A stretch of 43,946 bases of DNA. Origin: Richelia sp. CSU_2_1. Lineage in GTDB: Bacteria; Cyanobacteriota; Cyanobacteriia; Cyanobacteriales; Microcoleaceae. The stretch lies in contig JAAUPF010000039.1 of assembly GCA_012034575.1 (NCBI GenBank), positions 1-43,946 on the forward strand, in the 5' to 3' direction. The position numbers and the translations under genes are program-made. Position 1 is the first letter of the stretch. Each line of letters opens with the position of its first letter. Positions 15,844-25,340 of this stretch are shown in pieces. Under the pieces are notes generated by a model, which made no database searches, was not told the DNA's origin, and saw nothing but the letters and a program-made list of their open reading frames with translations.

Positions 15844-18216
15844 TTACGCTTCGATAATCACGCGCAAATTGCCGCGTTTTTTAGTTACCCGACAAGCAGT
15901 AGAAGAACCCGATCGCTCGAATTCCAAATCCAACAGAGTCGATCGAATCCTTAAATTGTGCAGCGACAGTTTGTTAATCGTTTCCGGCAGGGTGGGATCG
16001 ATAATTCGCAGTTGGTTGTTCGGGGCATCGGGAACTAAATTCAACATCATTTGCAGCAGTTGAAAAATGCTGCCGGTTGCCCAAGCTTGCGGGGAACAAG
16101 CTACAGGATACTGCACGGGGCGATCGTTATCGTTGTTGCGCTGGTAGCCGCAGAAAAGTTCGGGAGGGCGTTCGTAAGGCTGCATTAAAGTCATGTCAAA
16201 CAAGCCTTGAGCTACTTCTAAAGCTTGTTCGACACACCCGTTCGATCGCAGTCCCATAGCTGTTAAAGCGTTGTCGTGCGGCCACACCGAACCTGTATGG
16301 TAGCCGATGGGATTGTAGGCGGGAGATTTTGAGGAAAGAGTGCGAATTCCCCAACCGTTAAACATATCTGGTGCCTGCAATCTTTCTGCTACGCTTTGAG
16401 CTTTTTCTGGGGTGAAAATGCCGAGGTGCAAGCAGTGTCCGGGATTCGATGAAATGCTATCTACCTGTTTGCCTTCGCCGTCTAATGCTAGGGCGCAGTA
16501 GTCTAAATCTTCGACCCAAAAATCTTTGTTGAATCGAGTTTTTAATGCTGCTGCTTCTTCTTCCCAGCACTCGACTAGATCGATGCGTTTTTTGATCTTT
16601 GCAATTTCTGCAAGCCGCACTTTCGCAGCATAAACGTAGGCTTGAACTTCGCACAGGGCGATCGCGCCTTCTGCCATTACACCATCGCGGTTGACGATGC
16701 AATCTCCCGAATCTTTCCAGCCTTGATTTGCCAAACCGCGCTTGGATTTTTGGTAGTAGCTGAGGTAGCCTGTTTCGGCACATTTGCGATCGATCCATTC
16801 CATCGCAGCCAAAGCATTCGGCCACAAACGATCTAAGGTTTGATTGTCGCAAGTCCAGGCGTAATATTCCGCGTAAAGCATCAGCCACAGCGGCGTCGCA
16901 TCCACTGTTCCGTAATAGGGAGTGTGGGGGATTTCTTGACAGCGCGCCATTTCTCCCATGCGGATTTCGTGCAGGATTTTTCCCGGTTCTTCGTCGCGCC
17001 AATCGTCGTCATTTTTGCCTTGGTAGTGAGCTAAAGTCGTCAGGGTTTCTCGCGCTAAACTCGGATCTAAAATTAAGATTTGAGAAGCAGCGATAATCGA
17101 GTCGCGACCGAATAAAGTCGAAAACCAGGGAACTCCTGCGGAAATTGCTTTGCCTTTGCCGAAGGTTTGGCGCAGGGAATAAACATCTTGTTCGGCGCGC
17201 TTCAGCAGTCGGTTAAACGTGTTTTTGTCCGATCGAATGCTGGTAACTTCGCTCAGCCACTCTCGCTCTTCTAAAAGTTCTGCTGCTTTGGCTTGAACTA
17301 ATGTTACTGGAGTCGAAACTTTGGAGATTGATGTGCCGTCAATCAGCATTTTGAGGCGGTAGCCCAAGACGATCGCTTCGTGGGGTTCCAGGGCAATGCG
17401 CCACACAGCCGTGCAGCCTTGAAGCAAGTCCGGCGGGCTGTGGTAAAACTCGATCCGAGATTCCATTAAAGAACCATCTAAACCTTGGTAAGCCAGGGTT
17501 AAATCTGATTGCAAACAGCAGTGAGGATAGGGAGCGATCGACTTTTGATATGCCTGATTTTTTCCCGGTTCGCCAATTGCTAAATTGCCGTTTTCTGCTG
17601 CGGGTTTATCGCTGTTGCTGTTGCCGTTAGACGTGGCTGGTAGCGCCTCTTGAGTTGTACTTTCCGACCATTCTCCGTCAGTTTTTTTCGGCATCAAGCG
17701 CAGCAGTTTCCCTCGCTTTTCTCGACCGTAACCCCGAACTTCAAATAAGTCTAAGAAATCTGAGTTGAAGCTGAGACTTATTTCAAAGCTGACAGGTTTT
17801 GTTGTGAAGTTGGTGATTTCTATTTCTTCAAACAAACCGCCGTTGAGAACCATTTCTCGCCTGATGCCGATGGTTTCTGCGCGGAGGTTATCGATGCGGG
17901 GATTCGAACACAAAATTGTTTGAAGGTAGCCTTTTTCTGTGTTGCTGCTGAGCAAAATTGGCGATCGACCTTCAATTTGCAGTTCTAAACGGCTGAGAAA
18001 TCGAGTGTCGTGACAGAACAATCCAAGGCTGGCAATATTGTTGTCTTCCAAGCAGCCTGAGATGTTTCCGAGGGTATCGGTAATTAAAAACAAATCGTCG
18101 TCTTTGAGCGTTAGCGTCGGTTGAGGGCGTTCCGCGATCGCGCACGGCCACTCAGTTACAGGCACATCCGAGGCGGCTGCAAATGTTTTTCCTTCCAGTT
18201 CGATAGTATCGGGCAT
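15844..18216 (-). CDS. Amylo-alpha-1,6-glucosidase / glycogen debranching-type protein
   Basis: The 790-residue product has an N-terminal beta domain of the glycogen-debranching N_bis type (LFLITDTLGNISG, then GLFCHDTRFLSRLELQIEG) followed by an (alpha/alpha)6-barrel GDE_C domain. Landmarks of the barrel are VPWFSTLFGRDSIIAA, DATPLWLMLYAEYYAW and GYHTGSVWPHDNALTAMGL, which carry the likely catalytic acids and substrate-binding tryptophans. The role is probably removal of alpha-1,6 branches or processing of a related glucan or glucosyl storage compound. A Ser/Asn-rich insert (about residues 188-210) links the two parts. It lies downstream of the GT4 gene on the same strand, 487 bp away, and an 11-bp direct repeat sits 55 bp upstream of its start. 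Confidence 0.82.
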   Translation of the reverse strand: MPDTIELEGKTFAAASDVPVTEWPCAIAERPQPTLTLKDDDLFLITDTLGNISGCLEDNNIASLGLFCHDTRFLSRLELQIEGRSPILLSSNTEKGYLQTILCSNPRIDNLRAETIGIRREMVLNGGLFEEIEITNFTTKPVSFEISLSFNSDFLDLFEVRGYGREKRGKLLRLMPKKTDGEWSESTTQEALPATSNGNSNSDKPAAENGNLAIGEPGKNQAYQKSIAPYPHCCLQSDLTLAYQGLDGSLMESRIEFYHSPPDLLQGCTAVWRIALEPHEAIVLGYRLKMLIDGTSISKVSTPVTLVQAKAAELLEEREWLSEVTSIRSDKNTFNRLLKRAEQDVYSLRQTFGKGKAISAGVPWFSTLFGRDSIIAASQILILDPSLARETLTTLAHYQGKNDDDWRDEEPGKILHEIRMGEMARCQEIPHTPYYGTVDATPLWLMLYAEYYAWTCDNQTLDRLWPNALAAMEWIDRKCAETGYLSYYQKSKRGLANQGWKDSGDCIVNRDGVMAEGAIALCEVQAYVYAAKVRLAEIAKIKKRIDLVECWEEEAAALKTRFNKDFWVEDLDYCALALDGEGKQVDSISSNPGHCLHLGIFTPEKAQSVAERLQAPDMFNGWGIRTLSSKSPAYNPIGYHTGSVWPHDNALTAMGLRSNGCVEQALEVAQGLFDMTLMQPYERPPELFCGYQRNNDNDRPVQYPVACSPQAWATGSIFQLLQMMLNLVPDAPNNQLRIIDPTLPETINKLSLHNLRIRSTLLDLEFERSGSSTACRVTKKRGNLRVIIEA

Positions 18217-18271
18217 TGTTAATAAAAGCGGGCTGTTCCCATCTTTTCAAAAGTTTGACTTTGATGAAGTT

Positions 18272-18290
18272 CTTCACCTTTTCTTCACCT
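18272..18290. promoter_or_regulatory. 11-bp-period direct repeat upstream of the debranching-enzyme gene
   Basis: CTTCACCT occurs at 18272-18279 and again at 18283-18290, separated by TTT. The geometry is that of OmpR/PhoB-family operators, and the unit differs from the cyanobacterial Pho-box unit CTTAACCT by one base. A related inverted TGAAG follows at about 18299. It lies 55 bases upstream of the minus-strand start codon. Confidence 0.35.
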
Positions 18291-18587
18291 TTTGATAGTG
18301 AAGTTTTATGTTAATCACCCTGATGCAATGCTTCACTAGGGGCGATTATAACTTTTTCGATACTTATGCCAACACCGAATTATCTTATTTCAAATAAACT
18401 TAATGTTTCTTAAAAAAGTTAAAGAATCGGCAAACGATCGCACAGTAAAGTCAGGGATGCAAAGACAACAGATAAATTCTTTACAGGGCAAGAGTTGCAG
18501 CGCTTCTGCACGCTTGGAGAGATAGATAAAAATAAGCAAAATATAAGGAAGCGATAAGCAAAATATAACCTTTCGCGGTGACAGGAA

Positions 18588-18625
18588 TTTTAGATTTTAG
18601 ATTTTATATTTTAGATTTTAGATTG
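18588..18625 (+). repeat. TTTTAGA heptamer array
   Basis: About five units of the TTTTAGA heptamer with one degenerate unit, inside the gap between the GT4 and debranching-enzyme genes. Confidence 0.75.
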
Positions 18626-18650
18626 AATAAAGCAGAAATTTTAGCTGTTT

Positions 18651-18680
18651 CTAGTCCCCCCCTTAAAAAGGGGGGGCTAG
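18651..18680. terminator. C/G-run hairpin downstream of the GT4 gene
   Basis: The arms CTAGTCCCCCCCTT and AAGGGGGGGCTAG pair around a short A-rich loop, 24 bases beyond the stop of the minus-strand glycosyltransferase gene. It could end that transcript, or it may be a dispersed palindrome. On the coding strand no clear U-tract follows. Confidence 0.4.
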
Positions 18681-18703
18681 GGGGGATCGACCGTATTTTA
18701 TTA

Positions 18704-19786
18704 TTAGCGGTAGACCTCTAATTCCGCCAAATGGTGGAGGTGCCCGTTTTGAGAAAAGCGCTGTTTTACAATTTGCTTGTAAACTGATTCATAACCATCA
18801 ACCATTGTTTTGACGCTGAATCGATCGATCGCGTGTTGGCGGCAATCCCGGCGGTTTAACGATCGCGCGGGTTCGATCGCGGCAACGCATTCTGCCACAT
18901 TTTCGCACAGAAAACCCGTTTTTCCGCGAACGATAACTTCTTCAGTCGAACCCAATTTCATCGCAATTACCGGAGTTCCCGCAGCCATCGATTCAACCAT
19001 TACCAACCCGAAAGGTTCGCGCCAGGTAATAGGAAATAAAGTAGCTACCGCACCGCCCATCAGCACGCTTTTTTGAGCGTGGTTTGCTTCCCCTAAAAAT
19101 TCGATTTGCGTGCCGTCAATCTGAGGTTTAATTTGTGACTCGAAGTATTCGCGATCGACCGCATCAACTTTACCAGCCATCTTTAAATGCCAGCCAGATT
19201 TTTTAGCAATTTCTATTGCTAAATGCGCCCCTTTTTCCGGCGAAATCCTGCCGAGAAATGCTAAATAAGGAGGATTGTCCGGCTGCGGGTGAAATTCGTA
19301 AGTTTCCGGGTCAATACCGTTATAAACTGTAGCAATGCAGTTCAAATTCAATCTATCTTCCCGTTGGGAATTGGAAATACTGACATAGGGTTGATTGCGC
19401 GCATAGGAATACATCTTCTCGTTATCGCGGGTAAAAATGCCGTGGAGGGTGTGAACTGTCGGCGTTTTGACTAAGTGCGAGTAAGACAAAGCGGCGCAAC
19501 CTACATGGGAATGAATGATGTCAAATTCTCCCGCTTTCTCATAAACTTTACTCAATTGCAGCATCTCATAAATTCCGTACTCTTTCACAGTAGAATCGAG
19601 ACGCAATGCTCGGGGGTGAACGGATTCTAAATTAGCTAAAGTAATAGAATCGCCGGAGGCAAATAAAGTTACTTCATGCCCTCTCCTCACCAATTCGTCA
19701 GTCAACAAGCTGACAACCAATTCAATTCCCCCGTAAGCTGGAGGCGGAACTCTTTCTGCCAGCGGCGCAATTTGAGCAATTTTCAT
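18704..19786 (-). CDS. GT4-family glycosyltransferase
   Basis: The 360-residue protein is a GT-B fold transferase that moves a sugar from a nucleotide donor to an unknown acceptor, probably at the cytoplasmic face. The N-terminal domain opens with MKIAQIAPLAERVPPPAYGG, whose glycine-rich loop is typical of GT4. HSHVGCAALSY and HTLHGIFT contain the acceptor-side histidines. The C-terminal donor domain has LGRISPEKGAHLAIEIAKK and the E-x7-E motif EPFGLVMVESMAAGTPVIA. Length is normal. It sits upstream of the debranching-type enzyme on the same strand; joint use in polysaccharide metabolism is inference. Confidence 0.88.
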   Translation of the reverse strand: MKIAQIAPLAERVPPPAYGGIELVVSLLTDELVRRGHEVTLFASGDSITLANLESVHPRALRLDSTVKEYGIYEMLQLSKVYEKAGEFDIIHSHVGCAALSYSHLVKTPTVHTLHGIFTRDNEKMYSYARNQPYVSISNSQREDRLNLNCIATVYNGIDPETYEFHPQPDNPPYLAFLGRISPEKGAHLAIEIAKKSGWHLKMAGKVDAVDREYFESQIKPQIDGTQIEFLGEANHAQKSVLMGGAVATLFPITWREPFGLVMVESMAAGTPVIAMKLGSTEEVIVRGKTGFLCENVAECVAAIEPARSLNRRDCRQHAIDRFSVKTMVDGYESVYKQIVKQRFSQNGHLHHLAELEVYR

Positions 19787-20301
19787 TACACACCTTCTAT
19801 GTTTGTGGAAGCTTAAATTTCAACTTTTAACTACTGCATTTGTAGGGTGCGCAATGCGCACCTTACTGCATCAATTAGTGCATCAATTAGTGTATCAAAC
19901 CGATTTTCACGCCAACTGTGAAATAGCGATCGCACTTTCTGTTTGGGTCTCAGCAATTTTGACGTTAATTGAATTAAATAACATTTTTATAATTTAGTCT
20001 ATGATACTTAAGAGGGAGATTGAACTTTAGCGGTTAATGATTTTGTCATTCGATTTTTAGTTGACAAGGGCGATCGCGCGCACCAAATCGGGCTTGACTT
20101 CTGCCAAAAGAGCGATTTAAGGGCGATCGATCTATGTTTTCTAGATCGCCCCTGCGGTGAAAATCGCAAAAATTTGTGTAAAATAATACAGGAAGAAGGC
20201 AGAAGGCAGAGGGAAGAAGGAAGAAGGAAGAAGGAAGAAAAATAACTGTCAACGATCGACTATCAACGATCGACTATTAACGATCGACTATCGACTAAAA
20301 A
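19787..20301. other. Intergenic region with hairpins and purine heptamer arrays
   Basis: This 515-bp gap between divergent genes contains a GGTGCGCAATGCGCACC hairpin at about 19846-19862, a GCATCAATTAGT direct repeat at about 19867-19890, an A/T-rich stretch near 19960-20000, a GAAGGAA array (about 20190-20241) and a CGATCGACTATCAA array (20246-20299). A minus-strand reading frame here is low-complexity (FFLLPSAFCLLP) and not credible as a gene. Confidence 0.55.
20190..20299 (+). repeat. GAAGGAA and ATCGACTATCAACG tandem arrays
   Basis: About six purine heptamers are followed directly by three 14-bp units related to ATCGACTATCAACG, i.e. two heptamers in which the cyanobacterial CGATCG core has been incorporated. 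The array ends just before the ATG at 20302, leaving no Shine-Dalgarno for that gene. Confidence 0.65.
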
Positions 20302-21744
20302 ATGAATTTGCAATTTCGCGAAATTAAACTACCGCCAATCCCCGGCGATCGACAGCCAGAAAAACTCAAAACAGCCAGCAATTTTATCCTAACAAGCAAG
20401 CCGAAAGTGCCGGAAGTTAAAGGACGATCGCTACGAAAACTAGAAGAAATTATTGCAGATATTGAGGGCGATCGAGCCGATAATATCGATCGCTTGGAAT
20501 GGACTTATTGCCTGCAAGCAAAAACCGAATGGGATATCAAAAACCCCGACAAAGCATCAGAAACATCTCAAGCTATTTGGCAAATTGCCCGAGATAATTC
20601 ACCCCTGAAACAGCAGTTGTTGTGGCGAGTGGCGATCGATCGCATTCACAAAGCCGAAAATCCCGCTAGCAACAATCATGCCCTCCCGCCCGCCCTGGCA
20701 GAATGCTTCGATGAGTTTGCCAGCAATGCAACTGCTACTGATGCTTTACCCATTCAAATTATTAATGTATTTCCCCAAGAACGATCGGATTGGGAACTGG
20801 CAAAACTAAGCTGGCAGTATCTAAAAACGCCAGCAGAATTGTTAAAAAAAGCTCTATTACCCGCGCGAATTTCGATAGTCGATCGCGCCTTGAAACACGT
20901 TACCGAAATTTTTGTCAAAAATCAAGTTGCCGATAAATCCGGTGTCGAATGGTTGCTGAAGTGTTTGCAGGAAATGCCCCCGCAGCAGCAGTTAACAGCA
21001 GTTGCAGAATTGTTAGTAAAAATTTCAGACGATCCGATTAAAAACTATCGATCGAAATTAGTTGAGTGGCTGCGGGACGAATATTCTGGCAAATCACAGT
21101 TGCTTGATGGCGCTGCAAAAACATCCTTAAATCGATGGATTGGAGCGCTCAACTACAGTTATTTTCAAAAAACGATCGATTCGGTAGCCCGGATGCTGAG
21201 GCTGCCAGAAGCGGAAATTAAGGTGTTAGAAGAAAGGAGAGATTTTTGGGCGAATTACAGCGATCGCATTCAGCGAGTTCGCTTGCTGTTGCCGCAGTCT
21301 TCTGCAAGTACGATCGGCTATCAACTTCAGTTTGATTTCAGTATTTTACCAGAAGATGGCAGCGAATTAACTGAAGTTTGCATTTTTCAATTTAGTAACT
21401 ATTGCGCGGTAGAATTTTTCCGGGGAACGAAGGGAGAAGTTAGGTTAATTGGGCGGAGTAAAGAGAACGATCGGCTGTTGTTTGTTAAAAAAGATTTGTC
21501 AATTGAGCGCATCAGAAAATTAGGAGGCGAAATACACGATCGCCTGTTTATGTGGCAGAGTTCTTGCGAAAAGTGGCTGAAACAAAAAGGTATAATTCCC
21601 AATGACGGCACGGAATATTTTCAAGGAATGTCAAAGTATTACGGTAAATATGATGCTAAGAATGGTTTGCGAAAGCCAGAGCCAAAGGAACAAAAAGAGC
21701 GAGAAATCTTGGTGAAAAAGTGGCAGAAAGAAATGGGAAATTAG
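20302..21744 (+). CDS. Protein with EH-signature-like (ZorC-like) C-terminal domain
   Basis: The 480-residue cytoplasmic protein has a mostly helical N-terminal ~320 residues without recognised motifs. Its C-terminus resembles the EH_Signature domain named for conserved Glu and His, which is found in ZorC of the Zorya anti-phage system. The stretch is FWANYSDRIQRVRLLLP, then CIFQFSNYCAVEFFR with E371, then GGEIHDRLFMWQSSCEKW with H412, 41 residues apart, and WLKQKGIIPNDGTEYF. The MotAB-like ZorA/ZorB and the helicase ZorD are absent nearby. It stands alone, convergent with a CHAT gene. The family call is by eye. A stand-alone defence or DNA-binding role is inference. Confidence 0.55.
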   Translation: MNLQFREIKLPPIPGDRQPEKLKTASNFILTSKPKVPEVKGRSLRKLEEIIADIEGDRADNIDRLEWTYCLQAKTEWDIKNPDKASETSQAIWQIARDNSPLKQQLLWRVAIDRIHKAENPASNNHALPPALAECFDEFASNATATDALPIQIINVFPQERSDWELAKLSWQYLKTPAELLKKALLPARISIVDRALKHVTEIFVKNQVADKSGVEWLLKCLQEMPPQQQLTAVAELLVKISDDPIKNYRSKLVEWLRDEYSGKSQLLDGAAKTSLNRWIGALNYSYFQKTIDSVARMLRLPEAEIKVLEERRDFWANYSDRIQRVRLLLPQSSASTIGYQLQFDFSILPEDGSELTEVCIFQFSNYCAVEFFRGTKGEVRLIGRSKENDRLLFVKKDLSIERIRKLGGEIHDRLFMWQSSCEKWLKQKGIIPNDGTEYFQGMSKYYGKYDAKNGLRKPEPKEQKEREILVKKWQKEMGN

Positions 21745-21746
21745 CT

Positions 21747-21975
21747 ATAGCAGTTGACAGTTGACAGTTGACAGTTGTTTGGGAGTAGGGGCTCTCGCGA
21801 AGCGGAGGGGATGCCCCCGTGCTCGCCCTGAGTTTTGAGTTTTGAATTAAGAAGAGTCAATACTCAAAACTCACGCATTTAAAACTCAAAAGTCGTTTAA
21901 GTTGACAGTTGTTTGGGAATTGGTAATTAGTCAACTCTCAACTCTCTTGCAACTCAAAACTCAAAACTCCCAAAC
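21747..21975 (+). repeat. TTGACAG heptamers and AAAACTC-type arrays between convergent genes
   Basis: Four to five TTGACAG units (21752-21776) are followed by AAAACTC/TTTGAGT-type heptamer runs at about 21830-21970. Together they fill the whole 233-bp convergent gap. No hairpin terminator with a T-tract was picked out. Confidence 0.65.
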
Positions 21976-21977
21976 AA

Positions 21978-24884
21978 CTATTGCCAATTTCCCACCAAAA
22001 CATAAGGTGCCCAGAAATAAGGATGCTGGTATTTACTATCTTGCAATAGCTTAATTTGAGCGCGGCGCAACGCTTCAGCTTTATTCACGCTGCGATCGGA
22101 CCTCGCTAATTCGGTGTAAAATTCGCTCATAAATACCGCCGTACTTGCATCGTTAACTTGCCACAACGTCGCTAAGGTACTGCGAGCACCCGCACGCACT
22201 GCAACTCCCGCCAATCCTAAAGCGGCTCGGTTGTCTCCGGCTACGGTTTCGCAAGCGCTTAAAACCAACAGTTCGATCGGTCTTTTTCTGTCGGTAACTC
22301 GCAGCAATCCATCTAAATCTCTCACATTAATTTGCCCGTTCCAGTCGAGAATAAATGTTCTTTCTGCATTGGAACTAAACTGTCCGTGGGTGGCGATATG
22401 AACTACAGGAAAAGGCACTCGATCGATAATAGCTTGCAGGTTAGCTTTAGTAAAATCCTCATTTTCGCGCTTGTCATTATTCGGCAGCATTTCGGCAATA
22501 TCGTTCAATTCTCTGGCGACAGCCGGCAGGGGATTCAGATTGTTTGCTTGAAAGCTGGGGGCATTAGTTGCCCCGGCAATTAAGGCTCTTAATTGCGATC
22601 GCGATAGAGGTTGCGGGTTGAGCAATTGTAAGCCCGGTGTGAGGGCGAGGGCGTATTTTTCTACTAAATATTTACTACCATCGTGCAGGGCCGCCATTGG
22701 AATATTTCGCAATTCGCCATCGAGGACAAAAACTAATATTTTAGTTTGGCTTGATTCGAGTGCAGGTTCGATCGGGCGAATCAACCAATCGTATACTCTT
22801 TGAGTTAATGGTAAGAAGTTATTGCCGCTTGCTGGCGATTGCAGTGAAGCATTTTTTTCGCCGATTCGCAATTCTTTTAAGGTGCTTTCAATTTCTTTTT
22901 GAGTAATTGCCTGACTGTCGGTTTGGGAATTGCTAGGAGTGTATAATAGCAATTTTCCCCCCGGCAATCTGACTATTACTTCTAACTGTTGTTCGAGGAT
23001 AATTGGATAGATAATTGCAGCAGTTCGATCGACCTCATCGATTTGTTGGTTTTTGACATCAACGCAAGTATCTTGAAAGAAGTTGTTTAATTCTGCAATT
23101 TGCAAAGATTCGATCGCATTTCTCGCTTGCTTCAGAAATTTTTGACTGTCTTCAATTTTGCCTTTACCGATGATAGATTTTGCGACTTGCAAATTCAACG
23201 CGACGAATTGGCGGTAAACTGGTTCGACGCTATCTCGGAAGGAGAATTGCACTTCAGGATTGATAGCAATTAAATCGCTGCGGAGCGATCGCAAGTTTTC
23301 AAAAGCATTAGTGTATGCTGCTAATGCTGCCTCAATATCCTTTTGGGCTCGATCGATATTTCCCAAACTTTTCTCAATGTCCGATCGAGCTTTATATATC
23401 CGTCCCAACTGCCAGAAATATTGATAGGTAATATCCGCAGCTTTCTCTGCTGAAACTAAGCTTAAAGCTTGTTTAGTCAAACTTTCTGCCGGTTGCCACT
23501 CTTGCGCTGTTTCGTACACGCTACCCAAACTGCCAACTGCATAAGCTTCTGCTTTTGTGTCGCCCAACATTCTAGCTTGTTCTGCTGCTTTTGTCAAGAT
23601 ATTATTAATCTCGATCGCTGTGGGTAATTGTAAAGGAAAGCTGGCTGTATTTGCTGCTTTTTTTCTCAGTTTGAGATAACTTTGAGCTAAGTTAATTTGC
23701 GCGTAAATTCCGGCTCTGCTAGCGGGCAAGTTATTAATTGCTGCTTGAATGGCAGGCCACAAATCTGCCGATTTTGCTAATTCACCATCTTCGATCGACG
23801 GCTGGCTTTCTAACAGCAGACTGAGTAGATTTAGCTGTGCTTGAAGTTTGGCTGTTGGAGATGGAGATAGCCGTGCGGCTTCGCGGTAAAAGTTTAAAGC
23901 TGCTTGAGTATTTAAAATCTGTATAGTGAGATCCCTGTCTTGGGGAGGAAGCAAGATTTGTCTGCTTGCAAATGCTCTGGCTGTATTGCCCAAACTGAGC
24001 ATTGCCGTACTTATTTCTAGGGGCGATCGTAATTTTTGAGCTGCAGTTAAACTCAATTCTAAAATATCTTGAGATAGCTGCAAATCGCCGCTCGATCGTA
24101 AAATATTTCCTAAGTTATGCAGTCCGTCAAATTTTAAGAGTGAATCGGGTAAATTGATAATTGCTGCTAACTTTGTGCTGGCGGTTGCTGCGGGTAATTC
24201 GGTTAAAGTTTTACAGTCTGGAATACCGACTGCAAAAGCATGAAGTAAAGTTTTGCAAGCTCTGGGGTAAAGTCCTAAATCTTGCAAAGCTTGGGATTGA
24301 TTGATTTTATTTTGAATTGCCGCATCTCGATTGCCGGTGCGATCGTAAATACTAGCAGCTTGTTGCCAAGTTTCGATCGCCCTTTCCGAGTCGCCACTTT
24401 CTCTTTGCAATCGCCCTTGAATATCGAGAGTTTGGGCAAGTATTCGCTGTCTGTCGGAGCTATTTGCTAATCTATCGAGGAGATTGAAGCTTTGGGCGAT
24501 CGCAGATTTTGCCCCTTCCCACTGTCCGAATTGCTGGTAAGTCAGCGACAGATTGCTCAGTGCCATTGCTTGATTTAAAACATCGTTTTTTGCGGCAAAT
24601 GCAGCAGCAGCTTGTTGCCAGATTTCGGCAGAGCGATCGAACTGTCTTTGTTCGTAAAATGTCTGAGCTTCCTGTATTAAATAGACCGGATTTTGGGGAA
24701 CTCGATCGCTCGGAATTTGAGCTGTTACTGAGATAGTGGCAAGCAATAAACTTGAGAGAATTAATACGAAAATAACAGCTCTGACGTAGGTGCGATCGAG
24801 CAGTTTTTTAATGGCTGCAAATTGAGATTCTCGCCACCAATGTTTCAGTCTTTTTGCAATGTTTACCGTTTTTTTGCGTGTCAT
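21978..24884 (-). CDS. TPR repeat protein with C-terminal CHAT peptidase domain
   Basis: The 968-residue protein starts with basic residues and one membrane span or uncleaved signal (AVIFVLILSSLLLATISV, about 35-52). The TPR-rich middle (about 65-620) has repeats such as LNQAMALSNLSLTYQQFGQWEGA. The CHAT domain (about 690-968) is a caspase-like cysteine peptidase with catalytic His H833 (HIATHGQFSS) and Cys C878 (LVLSACETVAGD), then ARSTLATLWQVND. The usual CHAT dyad is therefore intact. In cyanobacteria such TPR-CHAT proteins are common and often exported; a role in regulated proteolysis or cell death is proposed for the superfamily but not shown here. No partner gene overlaps it. Confidence 0.85.
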   Translation of the reverse strand: MTRKKTVNIAKRLKHWWRESQFAAIKKLLDRTYVRAVIFVLILSSLLLATISVTAQIPSDRVPQNPVYLIQEAQTFYEQRQFDRSAEIWQQAAAAFAAKNDVLNQAMALSNLSLTYQQFGQWEGAKSAIAQSFNLLDRLANSSDRQRILAQTLDIQGRLQRESGDSERAIETWQQAASIYDRTGNRDAAIQNKINQSQALQDLGLYPRACKTLLHAFAVGIPDCKTLTELPAATASTKLAAIINLPDSLLKFDGLHNLGNILRSSGDLQLSQDILELSLTAAQKLRSPLEISTAMLSLGNTARAFASRQILLPPQDRDLTIQILNTQAALNFYREAARLSPSPTAKLQAQLNLLSLLLESQPSIEDGELAKSADLWPAIQAAINNLPASRAGIYAQINLAQSYLKLRKKAANTASFPLQLPTAIEINNILTKAAEQARMLGDTKAEAYAVGSLGSVYETAQEWQPAESLTKQALSLVSAEKAADITYQYFWQLGRIYKARSDIEKSLGNIDRAQKDIEAALAAYTNAFENLRSLRSDLIAINPEVQFSFRDSVEPVYRQFVALNLQVAKSIIGKGKIEDSQKFLKQARNAIESLQIAELNNFFQDTCVDVKNQQIDEVDRTAAIIYPIILEQQLEVIVRLPGGKLLLYTPSNSQTDSQAITQKEIESTLKELRIGEKNASLQSPASGNNFLPLTQRVYDWLIRPIEPALESSQTKILVFVLDGELRNIPMAALHDGSKYLVEKYALALTPGLQLLNPQPLSRSQLRALIAGATNAPSFQANNLNPLPAVARELNDIAEMLPNNDKRENEDFTKANLQAIIDRVPFPVVHIATHGQFSSNAERTFILDWNGQINVRDLDGLLRVTDRKRPIELLVLSACETVAGDNRAALGLAGVAVRAGARSTLATLWQVNDASTAVFMSEFYTELARSDRSVNKAEALRRAQIKLLQDSKYQHPYFWAPYVLVGNWQ

Positions 24885-25020
24885 TTTTGCATCTCAAATA
24901 CAGGATTTACGCAGGAATTCCAGACACACCAGGCGATCGCGCACCGCAACAAAAATCTGGAGGTGACAGCCGTTGCTCCCAACTATTACTTTGTTGCCTG
25001 AAATTATTATAACACTTTTA

Positions 25021-25121
25021 CATAGAGGTTTTTCGTGGGGTGGGGCGGGTTTATTTAATTTATTTGCTGCCTCCCGAGATGGTTGGCGAACCCGCCCCTA
25101 CAGTATTGTCGAAAATGCTGC
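25021..25121 (+). repeat. G-rich dispersed repeat, copy 2
   Basis: Shares AGAGGTTTTTCGTGGGG, the GGGCGGGTTTA block, GATGGTTGGCGAACCCGCC and the tail (TATTGTCGAAAATGCTGC) with copy 1 at 368-479. It lacks the first CACCAATGTCAA segment, so it is 5'-truncated or diverged. Confidence 0.6.
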
Positions 25122-25202
25122 TTATTAGTTCGATCGACCCTTTTAAAACTAGCAATAATTCACCGCAATTACCCGTGCCAAAATCTTGACGCACGCCCCG
25201 CA

Positions 25203-25259
25203 GATCCGCCGGGGGTTAAAACCCCCCGTCTCATAGCGAAAGTCCTCTGAAAGAGGACT
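25203..25259 (+). repeat. Half-copy of the covarying two-hairpin element
   Basis: It has a first palindrome of GGGGG/CCCCC type, the fixed linker GTCTCATAGCGAAAGTC, and a second palindrome AGTCCTCT/AGAGGACT. Both stems differ in sequence from those at 8083-8250 but remain complementary. A degenerate trace of a second arm may lie at about 25297-25330. Confidence 0.65.
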
Positions 25260-25340
25260 GAAGAATGGATTTTTTGCAAAGATTTTTATGTAATTTTTTC
25301 AGTCGGTTTCAACTGAGATCTTGCACCAGTCGCAATAACC

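Larger units (their letters stand above)
18217..18703. other. Intergenic region with 11-bp direct repeat, heptamers and a palindrome
   Basis: This 487-bp gap holds the CTTCACCT direct repeat at 18272-18290, an AAAATCT-type array at 18588-18625 and a C/G-rich palindrome at 18651-18680. No convincing small ORF was seen. Confidence 0.5.

Noticed and set aside
20046..20252. Minus-strand reading frame of 68 residues
   Set aside because: It translates the GAAGGAA heptamer array into repetitive Phe/Leu/Pro sequence, so it is an artefact of low complexity.
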